Source: Rhodospirillaceae bacterium (GTDB lineage Bacteria; Pseudomonadota; Alphaproteobacteria; MPNO01; UBA2964). From it: a stretch of DNA of 14,494 bases. The position numbers and the translations under genes were made by a program. Positions 1 through 7,987 of the stretch are shown piece after piece. The stretch is from contig JABJKO010000256.1 in NCBI GenBank assembly GCA_018660305.1, forward strand, positions 1 through 14,494, written 5' to 3'. Under the pieces are notes generated by a model that had not been told where the DNA came from, ran no database searches, and saw nothing but the letters and a program-made list of their open reading frames with translations. Position 1 is the stretch's first letter. The number at the start of each line of letters is the position of its first letter.

Positions 1-554
1 AGGACTTCCTTGATCATTTCGGGGTCGAGCGCCGATGTCGGCTCGTCGAACAGCATGATATCCGGCTCCATGCAAAGCGCGCGGGCGATGGCCACCCGTT
101 GCTGCTGGCCACCGGAAAGCTGATTGGGATATTTATCCGCCTGCTCGGGAATGTGCACGCGATCAAGGTAACGCCTAGCCCGCGCCTCCGCCTCCGTTTG
201 CGACAGACCCGTGGCCTTGACCGGCGCGAGGCAAAGATTTTCCAGCACGCTCAGATGGGGAAACAAATTGAATTGCTGAAACACCATGCCGACCGATTGC
301 CTGATCCGCTGCAACGCCCGTGGATCGCCATCCAGGATGACGCCGTTTACGGTCAGGCTGCCATCATCGAAATCCTCAAGGCCGTTGATACAACGCACCA
401 GGGTCGATTTACCGGACCCCGACGGCCCGCAGATCACAATGCGCTCGCCCATTTTTACAGTGAGATCGATGCCGCGCAGCGCATGATGCCCGCCAAACCA
501 TTTGTGCAGTCCGGCCATCTGAATGGCGGTATCCTGGCGTTGGGCGTCAGCCAT
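1..554 (-). CDS. aapP: Amino-acid ABC transporter ATP-binding protein, C-terminus beyond the window
   Basis: This is the cytoplasmic ATPase that powers uptake of L-amino acids by the AapJQMP/Bzt-type importer. About 184 codons are visible and the rest of the gene lies to the left of base 1. In order, the translation shows the Walker A loop GPSGSGKST (about residues 42-50), the Q-loop region VFQQFNLFPHL (about 90-100), the ABC signature LSGGQQQRVAIARAL (about 145-159) and the Walker B/D-loop block IMLFDEPTSALDPE (about 167-180). These are the canonical motifs of the polar amino-acid (GlnQ/AapP) family. The ATG at 554-552 shares its A with the TGA of the upstream permease gene (TGATG), so translation is probably coupled. 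It is the last recognisable gene of the minus-strand operon. Family identity is very secure; the aap name rests on the neighbouring genes. Confidence 0.95.
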   Translation of the reverse strand, partial: MADAQRQDTAIQMAGLHKWFGGHHALRGIDLTVKMGERIVICGPSGSGKSTLVRCINGLEDFDDGSLTVNGVILDGDPRALQRIRQSVGMVFQQFNLFPHLSVLENLCLAPVKATGLSQTEAEARARRYLDRVHIPEQADKYPNQLSGGQQQRVAIARALCMEPDIMLFDEPTSALDPEMIKEV

Positions 555-1612
555 CAGGTCATGGCTCCCGCAATGGGTGCCCGGTATCCCGGGGCGCGCC
601 GCTCGACCGCGAGGCTCAGCCGGGACAGGCTGAAACAGATTACCCAGTAAACCAGCGCCGCGAACACGTAGCCTTCCAGCGCGAAACCGAGCCAGTCGGG
701 ATCGGTCAGGGCGGCCTGGATAATGCCGAGAAAATCGAACATGCCGATAATCAACACCAACGTGGTGTCCTTGAACAGGGCGATCACGGTGTTGATCAAT
801 CCCGGTATGACGTGACGCAGGGCCTGGGGCAGTATGACGAAACCCATGGTCCGCCAATAGCCGAGACCAAGGGCGGCGGCCGCTTCATACTGACCCCGGG
901 GAATGGCCTGCAACCCGCCGCGCACCACTTCGGCCATATAGGCGCCGGCAAACAGACCCACACCGATCAGCGCCCGAAGCAGTTTTTCGATGGTCAGCCC
1001 TTCGGGCAGGAACAGCGGCAGCATCACCGACGCCATGAACAGGACGGTGATCAGGGGCACCGCCCGCCACAATTCGATGAAAGCAACGCAGAAGATACGG
1101 ATCACCGGCAAATTCGACCGGCGCCCAAGGGCCAGCAGCACCCCCAAAGGGATCGCGATCGCCAGCCCGGCAATTGTGATAACCAGCGACAGGGTCAGCC
1201 CGCCCCACTGGCGCGGCTCCACCGACGGCAATCCCGCAAGCCCGCCCCGTAAAAGAACGAAGCCGGTGAGCAGCGCAATGACCAGCAGACAGACCCCCGC
1301 AAGACCGCGCGCCGGCAATTTCGAAAACAGGAAAAGCCCGGCGACGACAAGGACCATGAGAGCCGCCACAGCGATCCGCCAGCGCTCGGCCTCGGGATAG
1401 AAGCCGTACATGAACTGTCCGAAGCGCGCCTTGATAAAGACCCAGCAGGCGCCTTCCCCGGCGCAATCGGCACGGGTTTCGCCGAGCCAGTCAGCCGACA
1501 CTATGGCCCAGTCCATGAGCGGGAACGCCGCGGCAATCACACCAATCATGAGAACCAGGGTGACGCAGGCGCTCGCCTGCGTCGCAAACAGATTGCGGCG
1601 CAGCCAGATCAT
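554..1612 (-). CDS. aapM: General L-amino acid ABC transporter permease, AapM/BztC type
   Basis: This is an inner-membrane permease of 352 residues, one of two that form the transport channel for polar L-amino acids. An N-terminal membrane segment (about residues 12-30) is followed by a periplasmic stretch containing two cysteines (ADCAGEGAC). More hydrophobic segments come next, then the conserved binding-protein-dependent permease domain from about residue 135. The EAA cytoplasmic loop that contacts the ATPase is visible as YEAAAALGLG...ILPQALRHVIPG (about residues 242-268). The extended N-terminus before the permease core is typical of AapM/BztC and distinguishes it from short HisM-type permeases. 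Its ATG overlaps the end of the upstream permease gene by four bases (ATGA) and its stop overlaps the ATPase start by one base, so the genes form one tight operon. Confidence 0.93.
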   Translation of the reverse strand: MIWLRRNLFATQASACVTLVLMIGVIAAAFPLMDWAIVSADWLGETRADCAGEGACWVFIKARFGQFMYGFYPEAERWRIAVAALMVLVVAGLFLFSKLPARGLAGVCLLVIALLTGFVLLRGGLAGLPSVEPRQWGGLTLSLVITIAGLAIAIPLGVLLALGRRSNLPVIRIFCVAFIELWRAVPLITVLFMASVMLPLFLPEGLTIEKLLRALIGVGLFAGAYMAEVVRGGLQAIPRGQYEAAAALGLGYWRTMGFVILPQALRHVIPGLINTVIALFKDTTLVLIIGMFDFLGIIQAALTDPDWLGFALEGYVFAALVYWVICFSLSRLSLAVERRAPGYRAPIAGAMT

Positions 1613-2742
1613 CCGCCGCCCCCCTTGAGCGCCACGGCACTGTTATAGACATTCATGCCGCCGGCAATAACCAGACTGATGACCAGATAGACCGCCATGG
1701 TAATGGCGATGACCTCAACCGCCTGGCCGGTAATGTTCAGCACCGTCCCGGCGAACACCGACACCAGATCCGGATAGGCGATGGCGGCCGCCAGCGAAGA
1801 GTTCTTGGTCAGGTTCAGATACTGATTAGTCAGCGGCGGGATGATCAGCCTCAGGGCCTGAGGCAGGATGACGGACCGCATGATATCCCGCCGTCTCATC
1901 CCAAGCGCCTGCGCCGCCTCCACCTGGCCGCGCGGGACCGACTGAACACCGGCGCGCACCACTTCGGCGATGAAGGCCGCCGTATAGGTGGAGAGCGCGA
2001 CGGCAAGAGCCAGCAATTCAGGGGTCAGCACCACGCCGCCGGTGAAATTGAACCCCTGAAATTGCGGCACATTCCACTGGACGGAAATGACGGCGATAAC
2101 CACCAGTCCGAAGAATCCGACGGCACCAGCCTGTCTGGCACGTCCACGGAAACGGTTCGACGGCAATTGTTTGCCGAAAATGACCGCCGCCAGACACAGA
2201 CCGGCCGCCAGATACCACGCGCCCCCCATGCCCTGTTCGATCCACGGAATGTAGAGGCCTCGGTTATTGAGAAACACCAGGCCGCCGAGCTCGATCCCCG
2301 ACCGGGGGCTGGGCAAGGTGCGCAGGACGGCGAAGTACCAGAAGAAGATCTGCAGGAGCAGCGGGATATTCCGCATCAGCTCCACATAGGCGCCGGAGAG
2401 ACGCGCCACCAGCCAGTTGGAGGACAGACGCCCGATGCCGATGGTAAAGCCAATGACCGTCGCCACCACGATACTGACGGCTGACACCAGCAGCGTATTG
2501 AGCAGCCCCACCAGGAACGCGCGGGCGAAGCTGGATTCCTCGCTATAGTCGATCAGGCTGGTGGTGATGCCGAAACCGGCGCTGGTGTCGAGAAATCCGA
2601 AACCCGCCGCGATGCCGCGCCGCGCCAGATTGTCCAGCGTATTGGAAACCAGCCAGGCACCAGCACCGCAAACGAGGGCTATCGCCAACCCCTGCCAAAG
2701 CAGGGCCCGAACGCGGGCGACGCTTCGACCCCGCGGCACCAT
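1609..2742 (-). CDS. aapQ: General L-amino acid ABC transporter permease, AapQ/BztB type
   Basis: This is an inner-membrane permease of 377 residues, the partner of AapM. After a basic N-terminus (VPRGRSVARVRAL) there is a first membrane segment, then a periplasmic region containing a SLIDYSEESS-like block. The permease core contains VELMRNIPLLLQIFFWYF, a pattern typical of the amino-acid permease family. The EAA loop reads EAAQALGMRRRD...ILPQALRLIIPP (about residues 272-298). I chose the ATG at 2742, four bases after the stop of the binding-protein gene. A GTG at 2778 would add 12 residues and overlap the upstream gene by 32 bases; it has a purine-rich stretch upstream and cannot be excluded. 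The gene overlaps aapM by four bases at its 3' end. Confidence 0.93.
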   Translation of the reverse strand: MVPRGRSVARVRALLWQGLAIALVCGAGAWLVSNTLDNLARRGIAAGFGFLDTSAGFGITTSLIDYSEESSFARAFLVGLLNTLLVSAVSIVVATVIGFTIGIGRLSSNWLVARLSGAYVELMRNIPLLLQIFFWYFAVLRTLPSPRSGIELGGLVFLNNRGLYIPWIEQGMGGAWYLAAGLCLAAVIFGKQLPSNRFRGRARQAGAVGFFGLVVIAVISVQWNVPQFQGFNFTGGVVLTPELLALAVALSTYTAAFIAEVVRAGVQSVPRGQVEAAQALGMRRRDIMRSVILPQALRLIIPPLTNQYLNLTKNSSLAAAIAYPDLVSVFAGTVLNITGQAVEVIAITMAVYLVISLVIAGGMNVYNSAVALKGGGG

Positions 2743-2746
2743 GATG

Positions 2747-3763
2747 TTACCGGATCGGCGGCGCGTATTGCAGCCCACCCTTGTTCCATAAACGGTTCAA
2801 GCCGCGTTTTATTTTCAACCGGCTCGATTCACCCAGATGACGTTCGAACAATTCACCGTAATTGCCGACGGCGGCGATGATACGCTGGGCCCATTTGGGA
2901 TCGAGGCCGAGATTAGCGCCGACCTTCCCTTCGGTGCCCAGCAATCGCCGGATTTCCGGATCGGTCGCGCTGACCGCCAGACGGCCCACGTTCCCGGACG
3001 TCACCCCCAACTCCTCGGCGCCGATGAGTGCGAACAGTGTCCAGCGCACGATGTTGAACCACCCGTCATCGCCCTGCCGCACCACCGGCCCCAGGGGTTC
3101 CTTCGAGATAATGTCGGGTAGGATCACATGCGCCGCCGGATCCCTGAGCTTGAGCCGCTGGGCATAGAGGCCCGACTGATCGGTGGAATAAACATCGCAC
3201 CGTCCCGCCACATAGGCCGCCAGGACTTCGTCGGATTTTTCAAACACCACCGGCGTGTAGCGCATCTTTCGTGTGCGAAAATAATCCGCGAGATTGAGCT
3301 CTGTGGTGGTCCCGGCATTGACGCATACCGCGGCCCCGGACAATTCCCGCGCGGATTTGACGCCGATAGAGCGGCGGACCATGAAGCTCTGGCCGTCGTA
3401 ATAAATAATCCCGGCGAAATTCAGCCCGAGCGCGGTATCCCTTGTCTGGGTCCAGGTGGTGTTGCGCGACAGCAAATCGATTTCACCGGACTGCAGCGCC
3501 GTGAACCGCTCCTTGGCGGAAAGCGTCCTGAACCGTACTTTCGCGGGATCGCGGAGAACCGCCGCGGCAACGGCCCGGCAAAAATCCACATCAAAGCCCG
3601 ACCAGCGCCCCTTGGCATCGGGGCTGGAAAAACCCGGCAACCCCTGATTGATACCGCAGGACAGCCAGCCCCGGGCGATAATTGTTTCCTTGGTCGCCCC
3701 CAACACGGGCGCGGACAACAACGACACGGCAACGAGTGTGTTCAGAATTGTAAAAAAGCGCAT
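2747..3763 (-). CDS. aapJ: General L-amino acid ABC transporter substrate-binding protein, AapJ/BztA type
   Basis: This is a periplasmic amino-acid-binding protein of 338 residues that delivers substrate to AapQM. The start at 3763 gives a classical Sec signal peptide (MRFFTILNTLVAVSLLSAPVLGA, cleavage probably after about residue 22) and has GGGG about seven bases upstream. A longer reading back to 3823 would run through the repeat element and add a non-signal-like N-terminus, so I rejected it. The mature protein begins with a family-typical segment, ISCGINQGLPGFS-like (here LSCGINQGLPGFSSPD), then GRWSGFDVDFCRAVAAAVL. Later blocks include SGEIDLLSRNTTWTQTRD, GRCDVYSTDQSGLYAQR and YGELFERHLG. 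The length matches AapJ/BztA (roughly 340 residues). It is the first gene of the minus-strand operon and is divergent from the molybdoenzyme gene at 3907. Confidence 0.94.
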   Translation of the reverse strand: MRFFTILNTLVAVSLLSAPVLGATKETIIARGWLSCGINQGLPGFSSPDAKGRWSGFDVDFCRAVAAAVLRDPAKVRFRTLSAKERFTALQSGEIDLLSRNTTWTQTRDTALGLNFAGIIYYDGQSFMVRRSIGVKSARELSGAAVCVNAGTTTELNLADYFRTRKMRYTPVVFEKSDEVLAAYVAGRCDVYSTDQSGLYAQRLKLRDPAAHVILPDIISKEPLGPVVRQGDDGWFNIVRWTLFALIGAEELGVTSGNVGRLAVSATDPEIRRLLGTEGKVGANLGLDPKWAQRIIAAVGNYGELFERHLGESSRLKIKRGLNRLWNKGGLQYAPPIR

Positions 3764-3806
3764 GACCATCCCCAGATGTGATGTCCCAGTAGGTTGTTCA
3801 TTCGAA

Positions 3807-3850
3807 CCATCAAATTGATTCAATTTAGCTGTATAGGGCTCTAGCCTCCC
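3807..3850 (+). repeat. 44-bp dispersed repeat, copy A (inverted mate at 9795-9838)
   Basis: The 44 bases here match the reverse complement of 9795-9838 at 41 positions. The unit has two internal dyads. The first, 3812-3826, is AAATTGA-T-TCAATTT, perfect with one central base, and its centre is a GATTC (GANTC) site, the CcrM methylation target of alphaproteobacteria. The second is GGGCT-CT-AGCCT, one mismatch from perfect. The copy lies about 45 bases upstream of aapJ and 57 bases before the molybdoenzyme gene, so it could double as an operator. The second copy lies far from any 5' end, which favours a small dispersed (MITE- or REP-like) element. Confidence 0.8.
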
Positions 3851-3881
3851 TGCTTTTTTCTATTACACTTAACGCAGGGAG
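3846..3881. repeat. 8-bp inverted repeat in the leader of the CoxL-like gene
   Basis: CTCCCTGC (3846-3853) and GCAGGGAG (3874-3881) are perfect complements separated by 20 bases that start with a T6 run. It lies between the divergent aapJ and CoxL-like genes, ending 25 bases before the latter's ATG. It may be an operator or a leader hairpin. The long loop makes a simple terminator unlikely. Confidence 0.3.
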
Positions 3882-3906
3882 TCACTTTGCCGGAGGGTTT
3901 CGCGAA

Positions 3907-6228
3907 ATGGGTGAGTATGCATTGGGGCAAGCGGTCCCCCGATCGGAGGATCCGAGACTGTTGTCCGGTGGCGGCCGCTATGTGGATGACGTCCAGCTGG
4001 CCAACACTGCCTATGGCTATGTGCTGCGGTCTCCCCACGCCCACGCAAAAATAAATTCCATCGATACAGGTGCCGCCGAAGCGGCTCCCGGCGTGCTGCT
4101 GGTTTTTACCGGCGACGACTGGGCCGAATGCGGCTGGGGCAATCCACCCATCGCGTCGGGCAGAAAACGCCCCGATGGCTCCCCCATGTTCGTCCCGCCC
4201 ATGCCGCCTCTGATGAAGGACAGGGTCCGCCGGGTCGGCGACTATGTCGCCTTCGTCGTTGCCAATACAAGAAACCAGGCAGAGGACGCGGCCGAACTGA
4301 TCGAGATCGATTACGACCCCCTGCCCGCGGTTACCGCAACAGCGGAAGCCGGCAAGCCCGGCGCGCCCGCCGTATGGGATGAATGCCCGGACAATATCTG
4401 CTTCCTGCATGAAGCCGGCTACAAGGAAGAAACCGAAGCGGCCTTCGCCAAGGCCCACAAAATCGTCAAGCACGAATTTGTCATCACGCGGGTAATGGCG
4501 GCGGCCATGGAGCCCCGCGGCTGCACCGCCGATTACAACCGGTTCGAGGATTCCTACACCTTCTATACGACCCTTCAGGGCGTGCATCCCTACCGCGCCA
4601 CGCTGGCGCGCATGCTCAAAGTATCGGAAAGCAAAATCCGGGTGGTCGCCGGCGATGTGGGCGGCAGCTTTGGAATGAAATCCCAGGTCTATTCAGAAGG
4701 ACCGCTGTGTCTGCTCGCGTCACGCAGGCTGGGCCAGCCGGTCAAATGGCTGGCCGATCGCAGCGAATCGTTCCTGTCGGACTATGGCGCACGGGACAAT
4801 ATTTCAACCGCCGAACTGGCCCTCGATGAGAACAACAAGTTTCTCGGCTTTCGGGTGCACACCATTGCCAATCTGGGGGCCTACGTCGCGTCCGCATCGC
4901 CGAACCCCGCCGTCAACAATATCGGCACCCTGGCCGGGGTTTATACGACCCCTGCGATTTACGTGAACATTACCGGGGTTCTCAGCAACGCCAATCCCAT
5001 GGCGCCCTATCGCGGCGCCGGACGGCCCGAAGCGGCCTACGTCATTGAGCGCGTCGTCGATCTTGCCGCCGACGAGTTGGGCGTCGATCCCGCCGAGCTG
5101 CGCCGCATCAACACCATCCCGCCCGATGCCATGCCGTTCAAGACCGGGCTGACGTTTACCTACGATTCCGGTGAGTTCGAAAAGAACATGGATATGACGC
5201 TGGAAATGGCCGCCTATGATGGCTTCGAGGAGCGCCGCGCCGAAGCGGCTTCCCGCGGCAAACTGCGCGGCATCGGCATCTCCAACACCATCGAACGCGC
5301 CGCCGCGCCGGGCATCGAGGCGGCCGAGATCCGCGTCGACCGGTCGGGTACCGTGACCATCATGGCAGGCTCCTGCACCCAGGGTCAGGGCCACGAGACC
5401 GTGTTCAAGCAAATTGTCTGCGACAAGCTCGGGCTCAAGCCGGAAGACGTCAATTACATCTGGGGCGACACCGACAAGGTGGCGTTCGGCCATGGCGCCG
5501 GCGGATCACGGTCGGCCACGCTGGGCGGCGCGGCCGTCCTGATGGCCACCGACAAGGTTATCGAAAAATCAAGCAAGATCGCCGCCCATCACATGGAGGC
5601 CGCCTTTGAAGACATGGAATTCTTCGAGGGCACCTTCACCGTGGCCGGGACCGACCGCACCATGAGCTTTACCGATGTGGCCAAGCTCGCCTCGGCGCCG
5701 GCCAACATGCCCGACGGCATGGAGCCCGGCATCAACGAGGACGCCACCTATACGGCAACCACCATGAACTACCCCAACGGCTGCCACATCTGCGAACTGG
5801 AGATCGATCCCGATACCGGCGAGATCGACGTCGTGGATTACAACGTGGTGGACGATGTGGGCACGGTCATGAACCCGCTGCTGCTCAAGGGGCAGATCAT
5901 GGGCGGCATCGCCCAGGGTCTGGGCCAGGCGCTGATGGAGGAAATCGCCTATGACGACGGCGGCCAGCTCATCACCGGCTCGTTCATGGACTACACAATG
6001 CCCCGCGCCCAATCCATGAGCTATATGGACATCAAGTCCAACCCGGTGCCCACCAAGACCAATCCGCTGGGCATCAAGGGCGCCGGCGAGGCGGGCAACG
6101 TGGGCGGGCTGGCGGCGGTGATGAACGCGGTGATCGATGCGCTGTCACCGCTCGGGATAAAACATATGGACATGCCCTGCACGCCCCAGCGCCTGTGGCA
6201 GGCCATCCGGGACGCCAGGGCCGCGTGA
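3907..6228 (+). CDS. Xanthine dehydrogenase family molybdopterin-binding subunit (form II CoxL-like)
   Basis: This is the catalytic large subunit of a molybdenum hydroxylase (xanthine oxidase / aldehyde oxidase / CO-dehydrogenase-like superfamily), 773 residues and full length. The start ATG has GGAGG nine to ten bases upstream. The protein opens with the family's RSEDPRLLSGGGRYVDD segment. Mo-cofactor-binding landmarks follow in order: GGSFGMK (about residues 252-258), PYRGAGRPEAAY (about 366-377), QGQGHET (about 492-498), and GAGEAGNVGG near the C-terminus (about 725-734), which carries the expected catalytic glutamate. The active-site loop is RGAGR, as in form II/aldehyde-oxidase-like proteins, not the CSFR loop of true (form I) CO dehydrogenase, so CO is an unlikely substrate. 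The FAD (CoxM) and 2Fe-2S (CoxS) subunits that normally accompany it are not adjacent, which is unusual. The substrate cannot be told from sequence. Confidence 0.9.
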   Translation: MGEYALGQAVPRSEDPRLLSGGGRYVDDVQLANTAYGYVLRSPHAHAKINSIDTGAAEAAPGVLLVFTGDDWAECGWGNPPIASGRKRPDGSPMFVPPMPPLMKDRVRRVGDYVAFVVANTRNQAEDAAELIEIDYDPLPAVTATAEAGKPGAPAVWDECPDNICFLHEAGYKEETEAAFAKAHKIVKHEFVITRVMAAAMEPRGCTADYNRFEDSYTFYTTLQGVHPYRATLARMLKVSESKIRVVAGDVGGSFGMKSQVYSEGPLCLLASRRLGQPVKWLADRSESFLSDYGARDNISTAELALDENNKFLGFRVHTIANLGAYVASASPNPAVNNIGTLAGVYTTPAIYVNITGVLSNANPMAPYRGAGRPEAAYVIERVVDLAADELGVDPAELRRINTIPPDAMPFKTGLTFTYDSGEFEKNMDMTLEMAAYDGFEERRAEAASRGKLRGIGISNTIERAAAPGIEAAEIRVDRSGTVTIMAGSCTQGQGHETVFKQIVCDKLGLKPEDVNYIWGDTDKVAFGHGAGGSRSATLGGAAVLMATDKVIEKSSKIAAHHMEAAFEDMEFFEGTFTVAGTDRTMSFTDVAKLASAPANMPDGMEPGINEDATYTATTMNYPNGCHICELEIDPDTGEIDVVDYNVVDDVGTVMNPLLLKGQIMGGIAQGLGQALMEEIAYDDGGQLITGSFMDYTMPRAQSMSYMDIKSNPVPTKTNPLGIKGAGEAGNVGGLAAVMNAVIDALSPLGIKHMDMPCTPQRLWQAIRDARAA

Positions 6229-6250
6229 TCCCGGCGCGGGAAACGGGACA

Positions 6251-7006
6251 ATGAACGGACACACCCTGTTCGCCCACGGTATTGGCGCTATCACGGCAGC
6301 GTTCCTGTTTGGTGTCGCTGCCGCCAATGCCCAGAAAGCGCCGCCGCGCCTGTCGCCGGTGGATCTGGAACTGGCATTTGTGGTCGATGCCTCGGGCAGT
6401 ATCGATGAAGACGAGATGCGGCTGCAGCGTCAGGGCTATGCCCAGGCGCTTGCCCATCCCCGCGTGCAAAGCGCTATTTCCAGCGGCTTTCTCCGGTCTA
6501 TCGCTGTCGCCTATATCGAGTTCGCCGGCGATGGCTGCACCGAACTGACTGTCGGCTGGACCCGCATCAGCGACAAGGCCACGGCGGAGGCCTTCGGCGG
6601 CCGCATCCTCGCCAGCGACCGCAATTTCTGCTTTGGCGGCAACGCGGTCAGCGAGGCTCTGGTCTTCGCCGCCGCCACCATCGAGGCCAATGAATTCGAA
6701 GGCACGCGGCGGGTGATCGATCTGTCCGGCGACGGCCCCAACACCATGGGCGAGCCGGTGGAAGATATCCGCGACGCCATCGTGCGCAACCGCATCATCA
6801 TCAACGCGCTGGCCATCGACCGCCCCTCCATGCCGGACCTTCCGGAATATTTCAAACGCTCGGTCACCGGCGGCCCCGGCTCCTTCGTCATCAAAGCCAA
6901 GAACCGCCAAAATTTCGCCGAAGCGATTTTGAAAAAACTGATCAGAGAGATTGCGGATAGATCACCCTGGCCGAAACGGCGGGCGGCAATGGAGCTTTCG
7001 AAATAG
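6251..7006 (+). CDS. Secreted DUF1194 / von Willebrand A-like domain protein
   Basis: This is a 251-residue exported protein. An N-terminal hydrophobic stretch ending ANAQKA (about residues 12-29) looks like a Sec signal peptide. It is followed by LELAFVVDASGSIDEDEM, where DASGS matches the metal-ion-dependent adhesion site (DxSxS) of vWA domains. A second strand/loop, RRVIDLSGDGPNTMG (about residues 155-170), is typical of the DUF1194 family. Two cysteines (GDGCTEL and NFCFGG) could form a disulphide. A GGGA lies about six bases before the ATG. The gene starts 22 bases after the CoxL-like stop, so the two may be co-transcribed. vWA-like proteins accompany some CO-dehydrogenase maturation clusters, but DUF1194 proteins are mostly of unknown role and this link is only a guess. 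Family assignment is good; function is unknown. Confidence 0.8.
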   Translation: MNGHTLFAHGIGAITAAFLFGVAAANAQKAPPRLSPVDLELAFVVDASGSIDEDEMRLQRQGYAQALAHPRVQSAISSGFLRSIAVAYIEFAGDGCTELTVGWTRISDKATAEAFGGRILASDRNFCFGGNAVSEALVFAAATIEANEFEGTRRVIDLSGDGPNTMGEPVEDIRDAIVRNRIIINALAIDRPSMPDLPEYFKRSVTGGPGSFVIKAKNRQNFAEAILKKLIREIADRSPWPKRRAAMELSK

Positions 7007-7016
7007 GAGTTGGAGC

Positions 7017-7042
7017 GGGTGATGGAATTATAACCCATCCCC
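7017..7042. terminator. Weak hairpin between convergent genes
   Basis: GGG-T-GATGG (7017-7025) can pair with CCATC-CCC (7035-7042), leaving one bulged T and a nine-base loop. It sits between two converging genes, where a bidirectional terminator would be expected. There is no clear T-tract on either side, so the call is weak. Confidence 0.25.
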
Positions 7043-7049
7043 TAGTCCG

Positions 7050-7715
7050 CTAATTCGTCACCTTTTGTGGCGGAGATTTAGGGTGAATCAATCCGTCTTT
7101 GATCAGCTTTTTTACCGTTGCAACGGCCATCGACTTCGCCAGATGCCGGTATGTCCTTCCTCCGCCACCGCGCGATTTACCACTCGCTATCCAGACAACC
7201 TTGCCGGTTTCAAGATCCAACAATTTAGCATCATAATTGGCGCTGGGCTTTTCGACGCTAAAGCCTCCGGTGGTGTAACCTGGACTGGTATATGTATTTA
7301 CATAGGCGGTACTACCAAAGGTATGAACTGTCGCCGTTGTTTGACCTGGATGGTAAGTGGGCGGCACATAGTGATTGCGGGTCCGCTTCCCTTTCAAGAC
7401 AACTGTCAAAATTGCGTCCGCACCACTTTTTCTGATAATTCGTCTGTACTCTTCGTCTGAGTATTTTTGGGTGAGAGGGGCGAGTTCCGAACTCATGATG
7501 GCCTCCAACCCTCTTGCGGAGATTTTCCATGCCAGGTGTTTTTCCATCATCATCAGTTCGTCGAGCGGCATACCGTCGGCGAGAACGATAACCCGCTTGA
7601 AGCTCTTGCTCACATCATGCTGGGGATCGACGTAGCTCGTCACGCGTGTTCCAACGCACGCCGTGACAACTATACTTGTCAATACAACCCAAAATATCCT
7701 GGATAAGAAAGACAT
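7050..7715 (-). CDS. Putative outer-membrane/periplasmic lipoprotein, function unknown
   Basis: This is a 221-residue protein. The start at 7715 gives MSFLSRIFWVVLTSIVVTACVG, a short basic/hydrophobic leader ending in a lipobox-like VTAC, so Cys20 is the probable lipidated residue. A TTG six codons upstream is less plausible. The mature part has an alpha/beta pattern (RVIVLADGMPLDE, SGADAILTVVLKG) followed by a Tyr/Thr/Pro-rich stretch (about residues 118-150). It ends with YDAKLLDLETGKVVWIASGKSRGGGG, a strand-turn-strand motif common in CsgG/GNA1162-like and related lipoproteins. I do not recognise a specific family. Base composition is clearly more AT-rich than its neighbours, which may mean acquired DNA or relaxed codon selection. 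It is transcribed divergently from the ThDP-enzyme gene. Confidence 0.7.
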   Translation of the reverse strand: MSFLSRIFWVVLTSIVVTACVGTRVTSYVDPQHDVSKSFKRVIVLADGMPLDELMMMEKHLAWKISARGLEAIMSSELAPLTQKYSDEEYRRIIRKSGADAILTVVLKGKRTRNHYVPPTYHPGQTTATVHTFGSTAYVNTYTSPGYTTGGFSVEKPSANYDAKLLDLETGKVVWIASGKSRGGGGRTYRHLAKSMAVATVKKLIKDGLIHPKSPPQKVTN

Positions 7716-7870
7716 GGGATATTTCCCAACCAAAAAATAGATTCTGCATGATGCTAAATAGTTGTCAAAACAAACCTAACCTCTCTGAATAAGGGAATAT
7801 CCTAACGGCACTCTCAGTTTGCGAAGGGATGTTCGATTAGGTACTTGAGACGAGTGATAGAATTGAGACT

Positions 7871-7886
7871 GCACTCCGAGGAGTGC
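7871..7886. promoter_or_regulatory. Perfect 16-bp dyad, candidate operator
   Basis: GCACTCC-GA-GGAGTGC is a perfect inverted repeat with seven-base arms and a two-base centre. The centre is too short for a hairpin, so a dimeric repressor or activator site is the more natural reading. It lies about 100 bases upstream of the ThDP-enzyme start in the divergent intergenic region. A TTGAGAC direct repeat (about 7844 and 7863) lies just before it. Confidence 0.45.
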
Positions 7887-7987
7887 GCCGCTTTGCCGAT
7901 CAGGTACTATTGGCCCAACCGTTGGCCAGTGTTGCACGAACAAATTCGCCCCAAGTTGTTTTATGCATGTCAGAGGAAGCCCTACCC

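Noticed and set aside
3764..3823. N-terminal extension of the amino-acid binding protein
   Set aside because: It overlaps the 44-bp repeat and would bury the signal peptide; the ATG at 3763 has a well-placed GGGG.
4804..5493. Long antisense open frame inside the CoxL-like gene
   Set aside because: It is a shadow frame of high-GC coding DNA; the sense strand encodes a clear conserved enzyme.
3907..6228. Reading the molybdoenzyme as a true CO dehydrogenase (coxL)
   Set aside because: The active-site loop is RGAGR and not the CSFR loop of form I CO dehydrogenase, so I did not assign that gene name.
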